Shown: positions 19,601 to 31,224 of the stretch, in pieces
Layout of the letters: each line of letters begins with the position of its first letter
How positions within the stretch are numbered: the stretch's first letter is position 1
Assembly: GCA_030710605.1 (NCBI GenBank)
Contig: CP092884.1
Location: forward strand, 23,851,483-23,915,482
DNA from: Cordylochernes scorpioides
Taxonomy: Eukaryota > Arthropoda > Arachnida > Pseudoscorpiones > Chernetidae
Reading direction: 5' to 3'
DNA length: 64,000 nt
Position numbers and translations under genes: made by a program
Notes under the pieces: generated by a model
Databases searched by the model: none
What the model was told of the DNA's origin: nothing
What the model saw: only the letters and a program-made list of their open reading frames with translations

Positions 19601-20318
19601 AGGATAACATTTGGATATCGATTTTCTTATCACAAAACATAGGAACCGACAAACCTACCACCTGCTTGATATTTGTATATCTCCCTCCAAACGAACTGAC
19701 GGGAAAGAACTAATTCTAATTGGGGATTTAAATATTAGAACTGGAGGGCTCGGGGGACTGTATAATCCAACAAATCTTCAACTCTCTTTAGTTTCCGAAA
19801 GAAAAGCAAGAGATCTAATAATTTCACCACTGGCTGAAGGACTTCTCGAGTTTCTCGAGGACAATTCGCTGACAATCATCAACGGACGATCAACAGGAGA
19901 CAGAGAGGGAGACTTTACATATGTTTCGGAGAGAGGCTCATCAACTATTGATTATTGCATAGTTTCACAAGGAATATTGGAAAAAATATCAGACTTCAGG
20001 ATAGAAACTCAGATGTATTCAGATCACCTTCCTCTTACCCTGAAGATAACAGTCCAAAGCACCTATGAAAATAAATCCAAGGTAGAAGAATATGGGAATA
20101 TGAGATTCAGATGGACAGCTGGGGGAATTAAAACATTTAAACAGGAATTAAAGGAATTGCAAGTAGTAAAAATATCAAATCTCGATAGCTCCGTAAATAC
20201 TTTCACTCAAAGAATTACTGAGGCAATGTCAACATCAGGAATAATGTACTTAACTAAGGGTGTCCACGGAGAATCTAAACCATGGTTTGACAAAAACTGT
20301 TACATAATGAAAAGTTAA
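19601..20318 (+). pseudogene. LINE-beta APE-type endonuclease, C-terminal part
   Basis: Two frames joined near 19700. The first gives IFVYLPPN. The second (19611-20318) gives LILIGDLNIRTGG, the conserved GDxN catalytic block, and MYSDHLPLTLKI, the SDH block of exonuclease-endonuclease-phosphatase nucleases. The N-terminal catalytic blocks are missing or unreadable, so the nicking activity that primes reverse transcription is lost. The frame runs on into a linker before the RT. Confidence 0.85.
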
Positions 20319-20539
20319 CAAAAGAAAGTCTGAAGGAATACCGTAGAACCAACAGAAAGGAAGACCTTGAAAGCTATGCTCTGCATTGAAAGAAATATCT
20401 CAGTTTATTAGATGATAAAAGGAAGAAACATATTCAGGAAAAACAAGAAATTTTGAGACATAAAGAGATTAAAAGTCCTTTTGGAAGACCATTGCGCTAT
20501 TTACGGTAAAAGAGCAACAAATATTCAAGGATAAATTAC

Positions 20540-21081
20540 TGTACAGGAATGACACGATTTTTATTGCGAATTAATGAGTATTGAGAAAAAAGAGAAGTTG
20601 GTAATATAGAAGTGAGGATTTCGCCGAGTGATCCAATACTTGATCCAGAGATAACTTCTGAAGAGATAAGCACGGCAATCTGAGATTTGAAAAGTAACAA
20701 GGCAAGTGAACCTGATCACATCCCCAATGAAATAATAAAAGTACTCCCAGACTCATACATGGGTTTATTAGAACAATTTTACAATAGAGCTCTGATAATG
20801 GGACACTATCCTACAATATGAACTAAATCGATCATACATCCAATCTTTAAAAGCGATGACAAAGACAACCCTTCAAATTATCGTGGTATAGCACTGATAA
20901 GCAATTTATCGAAACTTTTTACGAAAATACTAAGATCAAGACTGAATGAATGGGTAGAAAGAAGAAACGTCATTCCAGAAAATCAGGCGGGTTTCCGAAG
21001 GGGTCGATCGTGTGTGGATCTGATATTCACACTGACCACTCTAATACAACTATCATTGAGGAAAAAGAGAGGAAAATTATA
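20540..21081 (+). pseudogene. LINE-beta reverse transcriptase, N-terminal part
   Basis: Reads ITSEEISTAI then a stop, DLKSNKASEPDHIPNEIIK, YNRALIMGHYPTI then a stop, and IIHPIFKSDDKDNPSNYRGI followed by NQAGFRRGRSCVDLIFTLTT. These are RT motifs 0 to 2a of the R1/Jockey group. Two in-frame stops lie near 20681 and 20818. Tc1 interrupts the frame directly after RKKRGKLY. Confidence 0.87.
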
Positions 21082-22493
21082 CACTGCGTGACATTGAAAA
21101 TGGAACACCAAGAAATAGTGGCCAGAAAATTATGCAAATTTCAGGGTAGACGCGCCTAACCGAGTTATGCAAATGATGTAAAATGCGCAGCTCTCGTGCG
21201 CACATGGAGCAAGATATAAGGGAAGGAACTTGCAGAAAGGACAGTATTCGTGTCGTTATTTCTTCAAGGAAAATCATTGTAGAAAATTTGTTCTTGTGTC
21301 AAAAAACACGTGTAATAACAGAGAATGCCAGGTCATCGTAAACGGAGGCAGTTCAAGCAGACAGACGCTTTTACGAGGGGCATGGTGATCGGACTGAAAA
21401 GGGCAGGTTATTCCATACGTCAAATCGCAGCTGATACACACCTTGGTGCGTCCACGGTGCACCGACTGTGGAGAAGATGGTTGGAACAAGGAAATGTGGC
21501 AATTTATAGGAATGTCGGTGCAACCAGAGTGACGTCAGCACGTGTGGATCGGCGTTTCCTTCGACAAGCAGTGGCGGCCCCACAAGCCACTTGTACCGCC
21601 ATCCTGCAACATGTGCAAGACATTCTAGATCATTCCATCTCGACCAGAACCATTTCCCGTCGATTGGTTGCTAATGGCTTGCACTCATGCCGTCCGCTAA
21701 GAAGACTGCCATTGACCCCACCGAATAGGCGCCAACGTTTGGAATGGTGCCGGGCTAGATCGACGTGGATGACGGAATGGCACAGGGTCGTGTTCTCAGA
21801 TGAGTCGCGTTTCTGCTTATCCAGTGATAGTCGCCGTGTACGCGTCGACGTGGAGAAAGGTCCAATCCGGCAGCAATTGTGGAACGCCCCACCGTGCGAC
21901 AACGTGGAATCATGGTTTGGGGCGCAATCGCGTATGATTCCAGGTCACCTTTACTTCGTATTCAGGGCACTATGACGGCCCAACGATACGTTGATGATGT
22001 GCTGCGACCGGTGACACTCCCCTACCTTCAGGGGGTACCCAATGCCCTTTATCAGCAGGATAACGCCCGACCGCACACTGCTCGCATTAGCCAACAAGCT
22101 CTGCAAGATGTACAGATGCTTCCCTGGCCACCGTACTCTCCTGATCTCTCACCAATCGAGCACGTCTGGGACATCATTGGACGCCGTTTGCATGCCTTGC
22201 CACAGCCGCGTTCAGAAGACGAACTGTGGCAAATGGTTGAGAGGGAATGGAGAGCCATCCCTCAGGACGCCATCCGTACTCTGATTGACTCTCTACCTAA
22301 ACGTGTTGCTGCGTGCATCGCCGTCCGCGGTGGTCCTACTTGCTACTAAGCCGACGCCGTTCTCGCTCTGTATTATGACTATCATTTTGAAATAAAGATC
22401 ACTTATTGTTCGTCCCTGTCTCTCTCTGTCTGCCGAGTTTCATCACTTTCTGGCCACTATTTCTTGGTGTTCCATTTTCAATGTCACGCAGTG
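21082..22493 (+). mobile_element. Tc1-family transposon, nearly intact
   Basis: 1412 bp, flanked by TA (21080-21081 and 22494-22495). Terminal inverted repeats of 47 bp (21082-21128 and 22447-22493) are identical and begin CACTGCGTGACATTGAAAAT. It inserted in LINE-beta and is the younger of the two. The transposase is broken by one frameshift, so the copy would need protein supplied in trans. Confidence 0.95.
21325..22349 (+). pseudogene. Tc1-like transposase with one frameshift
   Basis: About 340 codons. The N-terminus from the ATG at 21325 has a paired-type helix-turn-helix (RGMVIGLKRAGYSIRQIAAD) and a second DNA-binding helix set with STVHRLWRRWL. The catalytic D blocks are VVFSDESRF and YQQDNARPHTA, and the glutamate is in YSPDLSPIEHVWD. 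By my count 32 residues separate the second D from the E, against 34 in classical Tc1. The frame changes at about 21850-21880, where the usual VWRRRGERSN block is disrupted, consistent with a 4-base deletion near 21858. It ends at 22349 with CIAVRGGPTCY. The product would act in the nucleus on the 47-bp repeats. Confidence 0.93.
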
Positions 22494-23145
22494 TATGTAT
22501 TTTTTTGTTGATTTGAGAAAAGCATTTGATACAGTTCCTCACTCATTACATTTGAAGAAATTAACCAATCTGGGCCGAAGCTATCAATTTATACACGCAA
22601 TTAGAAATTACTACTAAACGAACAGGCGACTGTGGCAGTCAGATGGAGGGGATCAATTACAGAAAATAACAAGATACATTCGGGCGTTTTACAAGGAGAG
22701 CCACTATCGCCATTACTTTTTATATTATTCATGAAGGACCTGATTAAAATGTATGACAACTCAGATCTGACGAGTGTATACCTGCCGGAATTTGGTGACG
22801 TTCATCTGCTGATGTATGCAGTTGATATTGCTATTATAGGGGAGTCGAGGATAAACCTCCAAAAAAAGATTAACATATTGAAAGAATATATTGATGAGAA
22901 CTATATGACACTGAACGAGTCCAAATCGAAGGTTATGGTATTACGCAATGGTGGTAAACCCTCAAAAGAAGATAGATGGTACTGGAATGGTAAACCTCTG
23001 ATGGTAACAAGAAGATATAATTACTTGGGATACCCTCTGGTCAATACAACTAAAACCACTCAACAAACAAACTTTTTCAAAGGAAAAGCACTTGCGGCAA
23101 TAAATGCTACAACCCCACACAATATTAGCAAAATAAAAAAATAAC
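22494..23145 (+). pseudogene. LINE-beta reverse transcriptase, catalytic part
   Basis: VFFVDLRKAFDTVPHSLHLK (motif A) continues the frame from before Tc1. A frame change near 22610 leads to IHSGVLQGEPLSPLLFILFM (motif B) and LLMYAVDIAIIGES, where the catalytic YADD has become YAVD. Then follow LNESKSKVMVLRNGG and YNYLGYPL (motifs D and E). Loss of a catalytic aspartate alone would inactivate it. Confidence 0.9.
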
Positions 23146-23160
23146 TCATTAAACTCTGCA

Positions 23161-24020
23161 ATGAAACTGTTTGATTCTATTGTGTTGGCTGTTTTGATGT
23201 ATGCTGCTCCAATTTGGGCAACAGAGCATAAAGATTTATTGGATCATATACAAGAAACATTTATTCGTAGGTTCTTGAATTTGCCTAGATATACACCAGG
23301 ATACATAATAAGACCAGAAACAGGCCGCGTCTCATTAATAATAACAGCTCTGAAATTGACCTTGAAATACTGGCTGAGGGTACTGAGTATGGATACAAAT
23401 AGATTGCCTCGAATATGTTTAAATAGAATGAGGCAAATATCCTGTGCTACAGGTGCGCCCATCGGGTTTATAAAACAATTAAGCAATTTACTCAATAATA
23501 ACGGATCCTCGTGGCTTACTTATTGTAATGATCCTGATTCACTAAGGAATGAGATCCCAGGAATATTGAGAACTGCGATAGAGAAAACAATACAGAATAA
23601 CTTAACAAGAATAACCCAATCAAAGTTATATTCCCACTAGAGACATATATACAACGTTTACCACCGAAGAATATTTCTTAAGTGAACTCCTTTTTTCCTG
23701 TCATCAGATTAATCTCGCAATTTAGAACCCTTTCAATTTTTTTCAGAGAACACCATCTGATTTTAATGAGGGGTGAAGACTTGAAATGTACTTTCTGTGG
23801 ATCAGGAATAACAATGGAGATGTTGCACTACTTATTTTATTGTGCTGCTCTGTCTGAGGAAAGACGAAAACTAAATGATAAAACGGGGCAACTTTGTCCT
23901 TCATTTCCGGCACTAATTAATGAAATATCAAAGAATAGGTATATAGCGGTGGCGATATTTGGATTCCACAGGATTATATCCCGGAAAAGGGCCACACAGT
24001 GTTCTCCCCATCCCTTGTGA
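23161..24020 (+). pseudogene. LINE-beta C-terminal region with zinc finger
   Basis: Frame 23161-23640 reads MKLFDSIVLAVLMYAAPIWA and ETFIRRFLNLPRYTPGYIIR, the thumb and downstream linker. After a frame change, 23682-24020 gives LKCTFCGSGITMEMLHYLF, the C-x2-C...H finger shared by R1/Jockey ORF2 proteins. The 3' UTR ends GGCCCTAAATAAAGGC and the TTG tail at about 24078. Confidence 0.87.
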
Positions 24021-24078
24021 ACGGGCGAATCCTTTATAGGGCGAAAGGCCCTAAATAAAGGCTTTGTTGTTGTTGTAA

Positions 24079-25700
24079 AATGTCAAAAGATTGGGGGGTA
24101 AAGTCTGACTGTCATGTGGTGGATAGTCAACCAACGACAGCAGCTCCCATCATAGAGACTTATGGACTAAATTTGATCTATGAATATAATCTCCGTGACC
24201 TTGTAATTAAATGAATTATCATGTAGATATTTTGGTTTTATTTTTAAAGTTGCATATGCAGCCTAAATGAGTATATCAGTTATGAGGGAAACAATTTCTG
24301 CCCTACACAAAATAACTAAAATAAGTCTCCAAAGAAAGGAAACAGATGTTACGGCCTTGGTTTCTGTGGATATCAGCGGAGCATTCGACAACGCTTGGCA
24401 TCCTGCAATCGTTCAACAATTGGACAAAGCAAACTAGCGCCACTAATTAAAATAGTTATTTCATATCTCGAAGATCGAAAGGTAGAGCTAAGATACTTAA
24501 ACTCAAAATGTACAAAAATGGTAAACAAGGGATGCCCTCAAGGTGAAATTATTTCTCCAATTCTTTGGAATGATTAAATGATTTCATTTCATCTTTTAGT
24601 GAAAATAACGCAAAAGTCATAGCTTTTGCCGATGATGTTTCATTTGTGTGTTTGGGGCTCTAGCATCCAGGATCTTCAGTTCAAAATTATATTATGTCTG
24701 AATAATATTAAAAATTTGTGTGAGAAGCTAAAACTCTCAATAAGTCCAAATAAAATAGGTATACTCTACCTATACAATTACCAAAAATTACCTGTAAACT
24801 TTAACGGTATAAATATTCAGCCATCAAAAACTATAAATATTTTGGGAGTTATTTTTCGCAACCACAGACAAAGGAATAAAATTTATTTTGAACCACGCGT
24901 TAACAATATAATTAACAGGGCTATGAAATTTAAGAATGCGCTATTTTCATTATGCGTACGTACTTGGGGAATTGATGCGAGGCGCAGATGGATTTTATAC
25001 AAGGCGGTGATACGTCTTTGTTAAGCTATGCATCAAATATCTGGTTCCCTTTTATCAAAGCAGCAAAGCGTTCAAAGTTAAATTCTATACAGTATCAAAT
25101 TTTAATTAAGTGCATATTCTAGCGAAAACTCCTATGCTGACCGACTACCTTGAATTATCACTAATTAGATACAATATGAAGAATTCTCTGACAGACCAAA
25201 CACTAAATAAGCCCCTTTCAAATGAGTTGAATAAATTATATATCAATACAAAATTTATATTTTATTTTTCTCAAACTAATACAACGTTCAAGAGTTTTTT
25301 TCTGAGAGATGTACCAAGCTTCATTACTCCTCATAAATACACTACTTTGTTCTTCACAGGCAAAGGAACCTTTTTGAGTTTTCTCTTTGACTTGAGAGTT
25401 ATAAATGATCCAGCATGTGAATCCTGTTAAGATGTTGAAACACCAGAGCATCTTTTGTTGGCTTGCCCTCTGACTAACCAAATTGTACTTGCTTACTTTG
25501 ACAAAATGCCAAAACATCTTTCTGTAAATACTCAATCTTATGAAAACTTTGGCAAGTTTGAGCTGTTTGTACACAGATTTATAAATCGCCACTAATTAAT
25601 CGTGTAAATAATCAAAGATATATATATGTAAATAATTCTAATATATAACAATAGTCTGATAGACTTCGTGCTTCTGTAGTAATAAAATAAAATTAAAAAA
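24079..25700 (+). pseudogene. LINE-gamma relic (RT and C-terminal finger)
   Basis: A second, different LINE in the same orientation. Motif A is VSVDISGAFDNAWHPAIV, motif B is KGCPQGEIISPILWND and motif C is IAFADDVSFV. Downstream are LKLSISPNKIGILYLY, ILGVIFRNH and IDARRRWILYKAVIRL. The C-terminal finger is CESC then a stop, DVETPEHLLLACPLTNQ, up to about 25595. The sequence near 24110-24220 (PTTAAPIIETYGLNLIYEYN) may be part of its endonuclease ORF. At least four frame breaks and several stops are present. Confidence 0.85.
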
Positions 25701-26000
25701 ATGACCTTGTATAATTATACAATGGTATTATAATGAAAAAAAAGAAATAGCAAAAGCATTCAAAGCCATGTATCTTTAACAATTTTATTTCTATAAATAC
25801 CGGGGGATAACATGCCCTTTAACAGGAGTAAATAGGATAAAGCTAGAGAAATTGAATTTGTGAAAAGAACATGACCCCGGTAATATCACTAGTTGCTCCT
25901 TTTGAAGGGCATATTAGCCCGAAGATAGAGAAATAAAAAGTGTACAAGAAACTTAGAACTTTATTCTAATTGACATTTTAAAATTATAAGTCATGGGGTA
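25701..26000. other. Unassigned AT-rich sequence
   Basis: An inverted motif pair (AACATGCCCTT near 25809 and AAGGGCATATTAGCCCG near 25902) suggests another small foldback, with no coding content. Confidence 0.4.
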
Positions 26001-26160
26001 AGGTATTTACATCTTTGATTTATCAAGAAAATGGGTTTGCCAAATATCAGGTAACAGGCTAAATCAACGTTTAGTTTATTTCTGTTCCACTAGATGGCGC
26101 GCTGCTATCTAAAAAGCTCACGTGCTCGTGGTCAGGATGTGCCTTTTTTAATCAATACCA
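26001..26160 (-). repeat. Rep-E half-element
   Basis: CCAAATATCAGGTAACAGGC, ATCAACGTTTAGTTTATTTC, CACTAGATGGCG and GTGCTCGTGGTCAGGA match one arm of the foldback at 56869-57220. The palindrome partner is missing. Confidence 0.65.
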
Positions 26161-26244
26161 ACACCTGACCTTTTTTATTATTTTTTTCAAAAATTATTTT
26201 TAGATTAATCTTTATTATCATCAAAGTAATTGCTCATTAGTATA

Positions 26245-27760
26245 TCATTAAGGACTCGGAGCAGCAGCTTGACACACCCAAGATAGAAAACATTGAAACT
26301 GCTGTGATAGAGATGCATGGAAACATCTGAGGCTCTTCATTGTATACGACAACAACAACAGTACAGTTCATACACCCAAGATGGAGGACGTTGCGACTAT
26401 TATGATAGAGATGCGTGGAGACATCTGAGGCTCTACATTGGACACGACATCAGCAACAATACAGTATACATACACCCAAGATAGAGGACATTGCAATTGC
26501 TGTGATAGAGATGCATGGGGACAACTGAGGCTTTTCATTGGGCACGACAACAGCAACAATACAGTATACATACATCCAAGATAGAGGACATTGCGACTGC
26601 TGTGATAGAGATGCATGGAGACATCTGAGGCTCTTCATTGTATACGACAACAACAACAGTACAGTTCATACACCCAAGATGGAGGACGTTGCGACTACTA
26701 TGATAGAGATGCGTGGAGACATCTGAGGCTCTACATTGGACACGACAGCAGCAACAATACAGTATACATACACCCAAGATAGAGGACATTGCATTTGCTG
26801 TGATAGAGATGCATGGGGACATCTGAGGCTTTTCATTGGGCACGACAACAGCAACAATACAGTATACATACACCCAAGATAGAGGACATTGCGACTGCTG
26901 TGATAGAGATGCATTGAGACATCTGAGGCTCTTCATTGTATACGACAACAACAACAGTACAGTTCATACACCCAAGATGGAGGACGTTGCGACTACTATG
27001 ATAGAGATGCGTGGAGACATCTGAGGCTCTACATTGGACACGACAGCAGCAACAATACAGTATACATACACCCAAGATAGAGGACATTGCAATTGCTGTG
27101 ATAGAGATGCATGGGGACATCTGAGGCTCTTCATTGTATACGACAACAACAACAGTACAGTTCATACACCCAAGATGGAGGACGTTGCGACTACTATGAT
27201 AGAGATGCGTGGAGACATCTGAGGCTCTACATTGGACACGACAGCAGCAACAATACAGTATACATACACCCAAGATAGAGGACATTGCAATTGCTGTGAT
27301 AGAGATGCATGGGGACAACTGAGGCTTTTCATTGGGCACGACAACAGCAACAATACAGTATACATACACCCAAGATAGAGGACATTGCGACTGCTGTGAT
27401 AGAGATGCATGGAGACATCTGAGGCTCTTCATTGTATACGACAACAACAACAGTACGGTTCATACACCCAAGATGGAGGACGTTGCGACTACTATGATAG
27501 AGATGCGTGGAGACATCTGAGGCTCTACATTGGACACGACAGCCGCAACAATACAGTATACATACACCCAAGATAGAGGACATTGCAATTGCTGTGATAG
27601 AGATGCATGGGGACATCTGAGGCTTTTCATTGGGCACGACAACAGCAACAATACAGTATACATACACCCAATATAGAGGACATTGCGACTGCTGTGATAG
27701 AGATGCCTGGAGACATCTGAGGCTCTTCATTGGACACGACAACAACAACCAGCTTGGGTA
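26245..27760 (+). repeat. Minisatellite derived from a LINE C-terminus, higher-order structure
   Basis: About 15 monomers of 96-101 bp. Three monomer types alternate to give a higher-order unit of 298 bp: the diagnostic GGCTTTTCATTGGGCACGAC recurs at about 26530, 26828, 27324 and 27622 (steps of 298, 496 and 298). The first monomer translates on the plus strand as TPKIENIETAVIEMHGN then stop. This matches the last codons of the LINE tail at 49320-49780, where TPKIENIATAVIEMHGEI follows a LINE zinc finger. Long minus-strand open frames in the array are a by-product of the repeats. Confidence 0.92.
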
Positions 27761-27769
27761 GAGTAATGT

Positions 27770-28420
27770 AGTTGTTTTCCCATGTCTTCCACATGGCAGA
27801 ACCGATTTTTTACCAGCCATTATTCCAGCAGAAGACCCTACGTTACCATTAGAAGGCTATCCGTAGAAAGAAAGCTCTAAGCGATAACAATAATACTACC
27901 AGCAACCAACCTCTATTTTGATGAACAGATACACAAATCAATTAATACAAACAAAGCCTAAATAATTTTCTCGTTGATATACATTTTCTCGTTTTTTATA
28001 ATATATTTGAAAATAATAATCTTCATAATTTAAAATATAAATGAATATACACACATGGATATAATTTAAATAAATAATACGTAACTTCTATGAATAAAAT
28101 ATGAAATATGAGAGAGACTGTGTGAAAGTAAATTGGTATTCGGCAACACTGGACTCACAGAATAAAATATTTTATGGGGCCAATTCCCTAAGTTTTATTC
28201 ACAGAGCCCGGAGTTTATGGCTCTATTTGAATATATACATAGAAATATTTCTATCTATGCTCTAATATGATTATAAAATATATATACTTCCATAGAAATA
28301 AAGAAGACTGCTGGCAATATTTCGCTTATGTAGTAGGTTTGTTCGAAATGATTGGATGTCGTTGGTTTATATAGTTATAGAAAGAAATAAAAATTTATAC
28401 TTTCAACATATTTATTATTT
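27770..28420. other. Unassigned sequence
   Basis: No gene or repeat recognised. Moderately AT-rich. Confidence 0.4.
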
Positions 28421-28423
28421 TGA

Positions 28424-28690
28424 AATTTCGAAAATATTATAGACGCGTATGATTCCTTTAAAAAATAAGCAATTTCGGCCCTTAGTGCAATGGAAAAATT
28501 GATGAGAGGGCCTGACTCATCAGTGGGGCACACTCCCAGCGGTTTCGCCCGTTTGATCTGCCATACCGCTGTTATATTGCATTTTTAGATTATCCTTTTA
28601 TAGTGATACCGATACTAGACTCTTGGAATGGTTATTTTAGATGAACCAAACGATTAATAAGCGTCTATAATAGTTTCGAAATTTCATAAT
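28424..28690 (-). repeat. HhF element, subfamily 2, internally shortened
   Basis: Core at 28504-28570 on the minus strand: AGCGGU-A-UGGC, CGGGC-GAA-ACCGCU, CCCA-CUGAUGA-GUCAG. Both terminal inverted repeats (AGACGCGTATGATTC and the inverse AGCGTCTATAATAG) are present. It is followed by the common border motif AGATGGCGCGCTAATG. Confidence 0.72.
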
Positions 28691-28860
28691 AGATGGCGCG
28701 CTAATGTATCATAATATTTATTGTTCATTCATTATAGTTTTAATTGTATATTTCATACATGGATTTACGGGAAGATGGTATTATATGTGATGTTATATAA
28801 TTTTGACACAAATATTTGCTGATTTTGAATATAAGAATATTTTGACAATTGCTTTTTTTG

Positions 28861-29157
28861 CTTATCCCTAGTACACGTGGTACAGGCCATGATAATTGTG
28901 GTGGGTAGAAGTAGGCGACTGCTTTTACTGTAAGTTCACCACATGTCTACACATGTGAAAAGCAGTTCGACTTTGCATTTACAAATGTGTCAGAGTTTGG
29001 TTACTTGTATTCGCTGGTGGGATTGGACCTTTGTAAGAATCGGTGGCCATTGGAGCATTTTTTTTTTCAAATTATAAAAAGGGACCCAATGCGGAATTCG
29101 ATCCCGGGTCGTAGAGGTCGAAAACCAACGGTTTAAACCACCCTTCTAGCGACCCTT
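28861..29157 (-). repeat. SINE-1 copy
   Basis: Tail signature CTTATCCCTAGTACACGTGG at 28861. The minus-strand head has ACCCGGGATCGAATTCCGC (B-box region) and GGTTTAAACC. Includes the conserved hairpin CACATGTCTACACATGTG. Confidence 0.82.
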
Positions 29158-29159
29158 TA

Positions 29160-29543
29160 CCAATTGTTATGAGGTCGGGAACCTTTTAAAAAATACAATA
29201 AAATAATTCTGAATCACTATTTTTTTTAATTGAGCTGATAGTAATTTATATAAAACAAATTAATTTAAAATACCAATTTGAAGAATCTTGACATTAGAAT
29301 TTTTCACACACACATTTTTAAGACATGAAATAATTTGAAAAATAAAAATACCCGACTTGAGATGAGTGGAAGAAGAAAAGACTTGATTACGTATTTACAT
29401 ATTTACAAAAGGTTTTGTGCCAAAATAAAACAACAACAATAGATTTATATAATGTAAAACGGCACTATATGGCGATTGACTTTTAAACAAGTTGTTCTAG
29501 AACAATATATTTTTAAATAAAAAAGTTTAATATATATTATATA
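29160..29543. other. Unassigned AT-rich sequence
   Basis: No recognisable feature. Confidence 0.4.
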
Positions 29544-29710
29544 TTAAGAAAAAGGCATCTCCTTATCGTGCAACTGAAAGTTGCTGATGGCTGGCGCCAT
29601 CATCAGCAACTTTCAGTTGCACGATAAGGAGATGCCTTTTTCTTAATTTATGCACCTTATCCCAGTACAATGCTATATTTGTGCTATTTTTTCATATATT
29701 ATATATATAA
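29544..29710. repeat. Rep-F palindrome
   Basis: 29544-29647 is an almost perfect palindrome: arms AAGGCATCTCCTTATCGTGC and the inverse, meeting at GATGGCTGGCGCCATCATC, with a 3-base asymmetry near the centre. The tail AGTACAATGCTATATTTGTG to 29710 is the usual Rep-F end. Confidence 0.75.
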
Positions 29711-29724
29711 ATATATTTAATTAA

Positions 29725-29870
29725 AAAGGCATATATTGGATCAAAAATCATTTATTATACTAATATTTCAGTTGGCTGAACGCCAACCTTTATCAAGGTG
29801 TTATAACATATTTAATGTGTGTCAACAACAAACTCAGCGCCACAAAACGATAATATAGTATATAAATATA
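29725..29870 (+). repeat. Rep-C left arm
   Basis: AATATTTCAGTTGGCTGAAC and CCAACCTTTATCAAGGTGTT match Rep-C at 40900-41370. A mariner inserted at its right end. Confidence 0.65.
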
Positions 29871-31193
29871 CGAGGTGTGTTCAAAAAGTATCTCGACCTT
29901 TGTGTTTTTTCAAATATTATTTATTTTTTCATGAATACCTATTTTGTCCCCTTCAAAGTAATCCCCATGAGATATTATACACATGTGCCGACGGTTTTTC
30001 CAATCTTCGAAGCACTTCAAAAAATCATTTTTTAAAATCTTTTTCAGCTCCTCCTTCTATGCCGTCTTTATCTCGTCAAGCGTAGCGTAACGTCGTCCTT
30101 TCATGGGCCTCTTCAGTTTAGGGAAAAAGAAAAAGTCACAGGGGGCCAGATCTGGGGATTACGGTGGCTGCGGCATCATTAGTGTGTTGTTTTTGGCCAA
30201 AAAGTCGCGCACAAGCAACGATGTGTGAGCAGGGGCGTTATCGTGGTGCAAAAGCCAATTTTTGTTCTTCCACAAATCCGAGCGTTTCTGGCGAATTGCT
30301 TCGCGAAAATTGCGCATAACTTGGAGGTAATATTCCTTATTGACCGTTCTACCCTGTGGCAAGAACTCATGATGCACCACGCCCCTGCAATCGAAGAAAA
30401 CTGTCAGCAAAACCTTCACATTCGACCGAACTTGGCGCGCTTTTTTCGGTCTTGGTTCGTGCGGCAGCTTCCATTGAGATGATTGAGCTTTGGTTTCCAC
30501 GTCATAACCATAAACCCACGCTTCGTCACCAGTTATGACCCTCTGGAGTAAATTTGGGTCGTCGCGGACAGAGTCCAACATCTCATTAGCAATGTTCATG
30601 CGATTATGTTTTTGGTCGCAATTGAGCAATTTTGGTACGAATTTCGCGGCGAACCGTCTCATGCCCAAATCATTGATAAAAATCGAATGGCACGAGCCAA
30701 TCGATATGTTTAGGTCCTCAGCAACTTCTCTAACGGTGATTCGACGATTGGCCAATATCATTTTCTCCACTTCATTAATTTTTTCGTCTGTTGTTGAAGT
30801 GCTCGGGCGTCCGGCACGCTCTTCGTCGTTCACATCTTCTCGGCCTTCTGAGAACATTTTGTACCACCGATAAACGTTGCTTCGGTCCAAGGTAGCTTCT
30901 CCGTATGCCACAGTCAACATTTGGAATGCATCCGCGCACTTAATTTCGTTTTTCACATAAAATTTGATACAGGTTCTTTGATCCATTTTTTTTTAATAGG
31001 TAAAATTCGAAGACGATCCAAAACACCTGCAAGCAAAGCAGCTGTCAACAATTAAGTGAACATTCAAAATGGCCGAGCTTGTCGGCATAAGTGAGAGACA
31101 TGAGTACCAACATAAAGCCACAAAAAGAACTAAATTCGAATATACGTAACCCGCGAAAATTCAAAATTCGCGATTCTTTTTGAACACACCTCG
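29871..31193 (-). mobile_element. mariner transposon MAR-2, nearly complete
   Basis: 1323 bp, flanked by TA, with terminal repeats CGAGGTGTGTTCAAAAAG and its inverse. Full-length size for the family. The transposase has only two premature stops. Confidence 0.93.
29910..30986 (-). pseudogene. mariner transposase with two nonsense codons
   Basis: Start at 30986 (MDQRTCIKFYVKNEIKCADA), preceded by the untranslated part inside the left repeat. The N-terminal helix-turn-helix pair includes LDRSNVYRWYKMFSEGRE, and RPSTSTTDEKI lies in the linker. The catalytic aspartates are in TGDEAWVYGYD, LLHHDNAPAHTS and SPDLAPCDFFFF, matching DD34D. The codon before SPDLAPCD, normally Tyr, is TAA (about 30157), and a TAG follows DEIKTA (about 30079). 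Otherwise the frame is continuous to the stop at 29910-29912, about 358 codons. The family cuts and pastes DNA at TA sites; this copy needs only two changes to be open, so it is fairly young. Confidence 0.94.
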
Positions 31194-31224
31194 TATATTA
31201 TATATAATATATTTAGAAAAGAAA

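Larger units (their letters stand above)
19601..24078 (+). mobile_element. LINE-beta (R1/Jockey-like), split by Tc1
   Basis: A non-LTR retrotransposon relic in two parts, 19601-21081 and 22494-24078, separated by a Tc1 insertion at a TA. Removing the Tc1 and one TA restores an open reading through VFFVDLRKAFDT, the RT A-motif. The order is partial endonuclease, RT, C-terminal zinc finger and a 3' end with a TTG-rich tail (TTTGTTGTTGTTGT). Stops and frameshifts in every domain show an old, dead copy. Confidence 0.88.

Noticed and set aside
26833-27450. 205-codon minus-strand open frame
   Set aside because: It lies wholly in the minisatellite and is a repeat by-product. The ancestral coding frame is on the plus strand and has stops in each unit.
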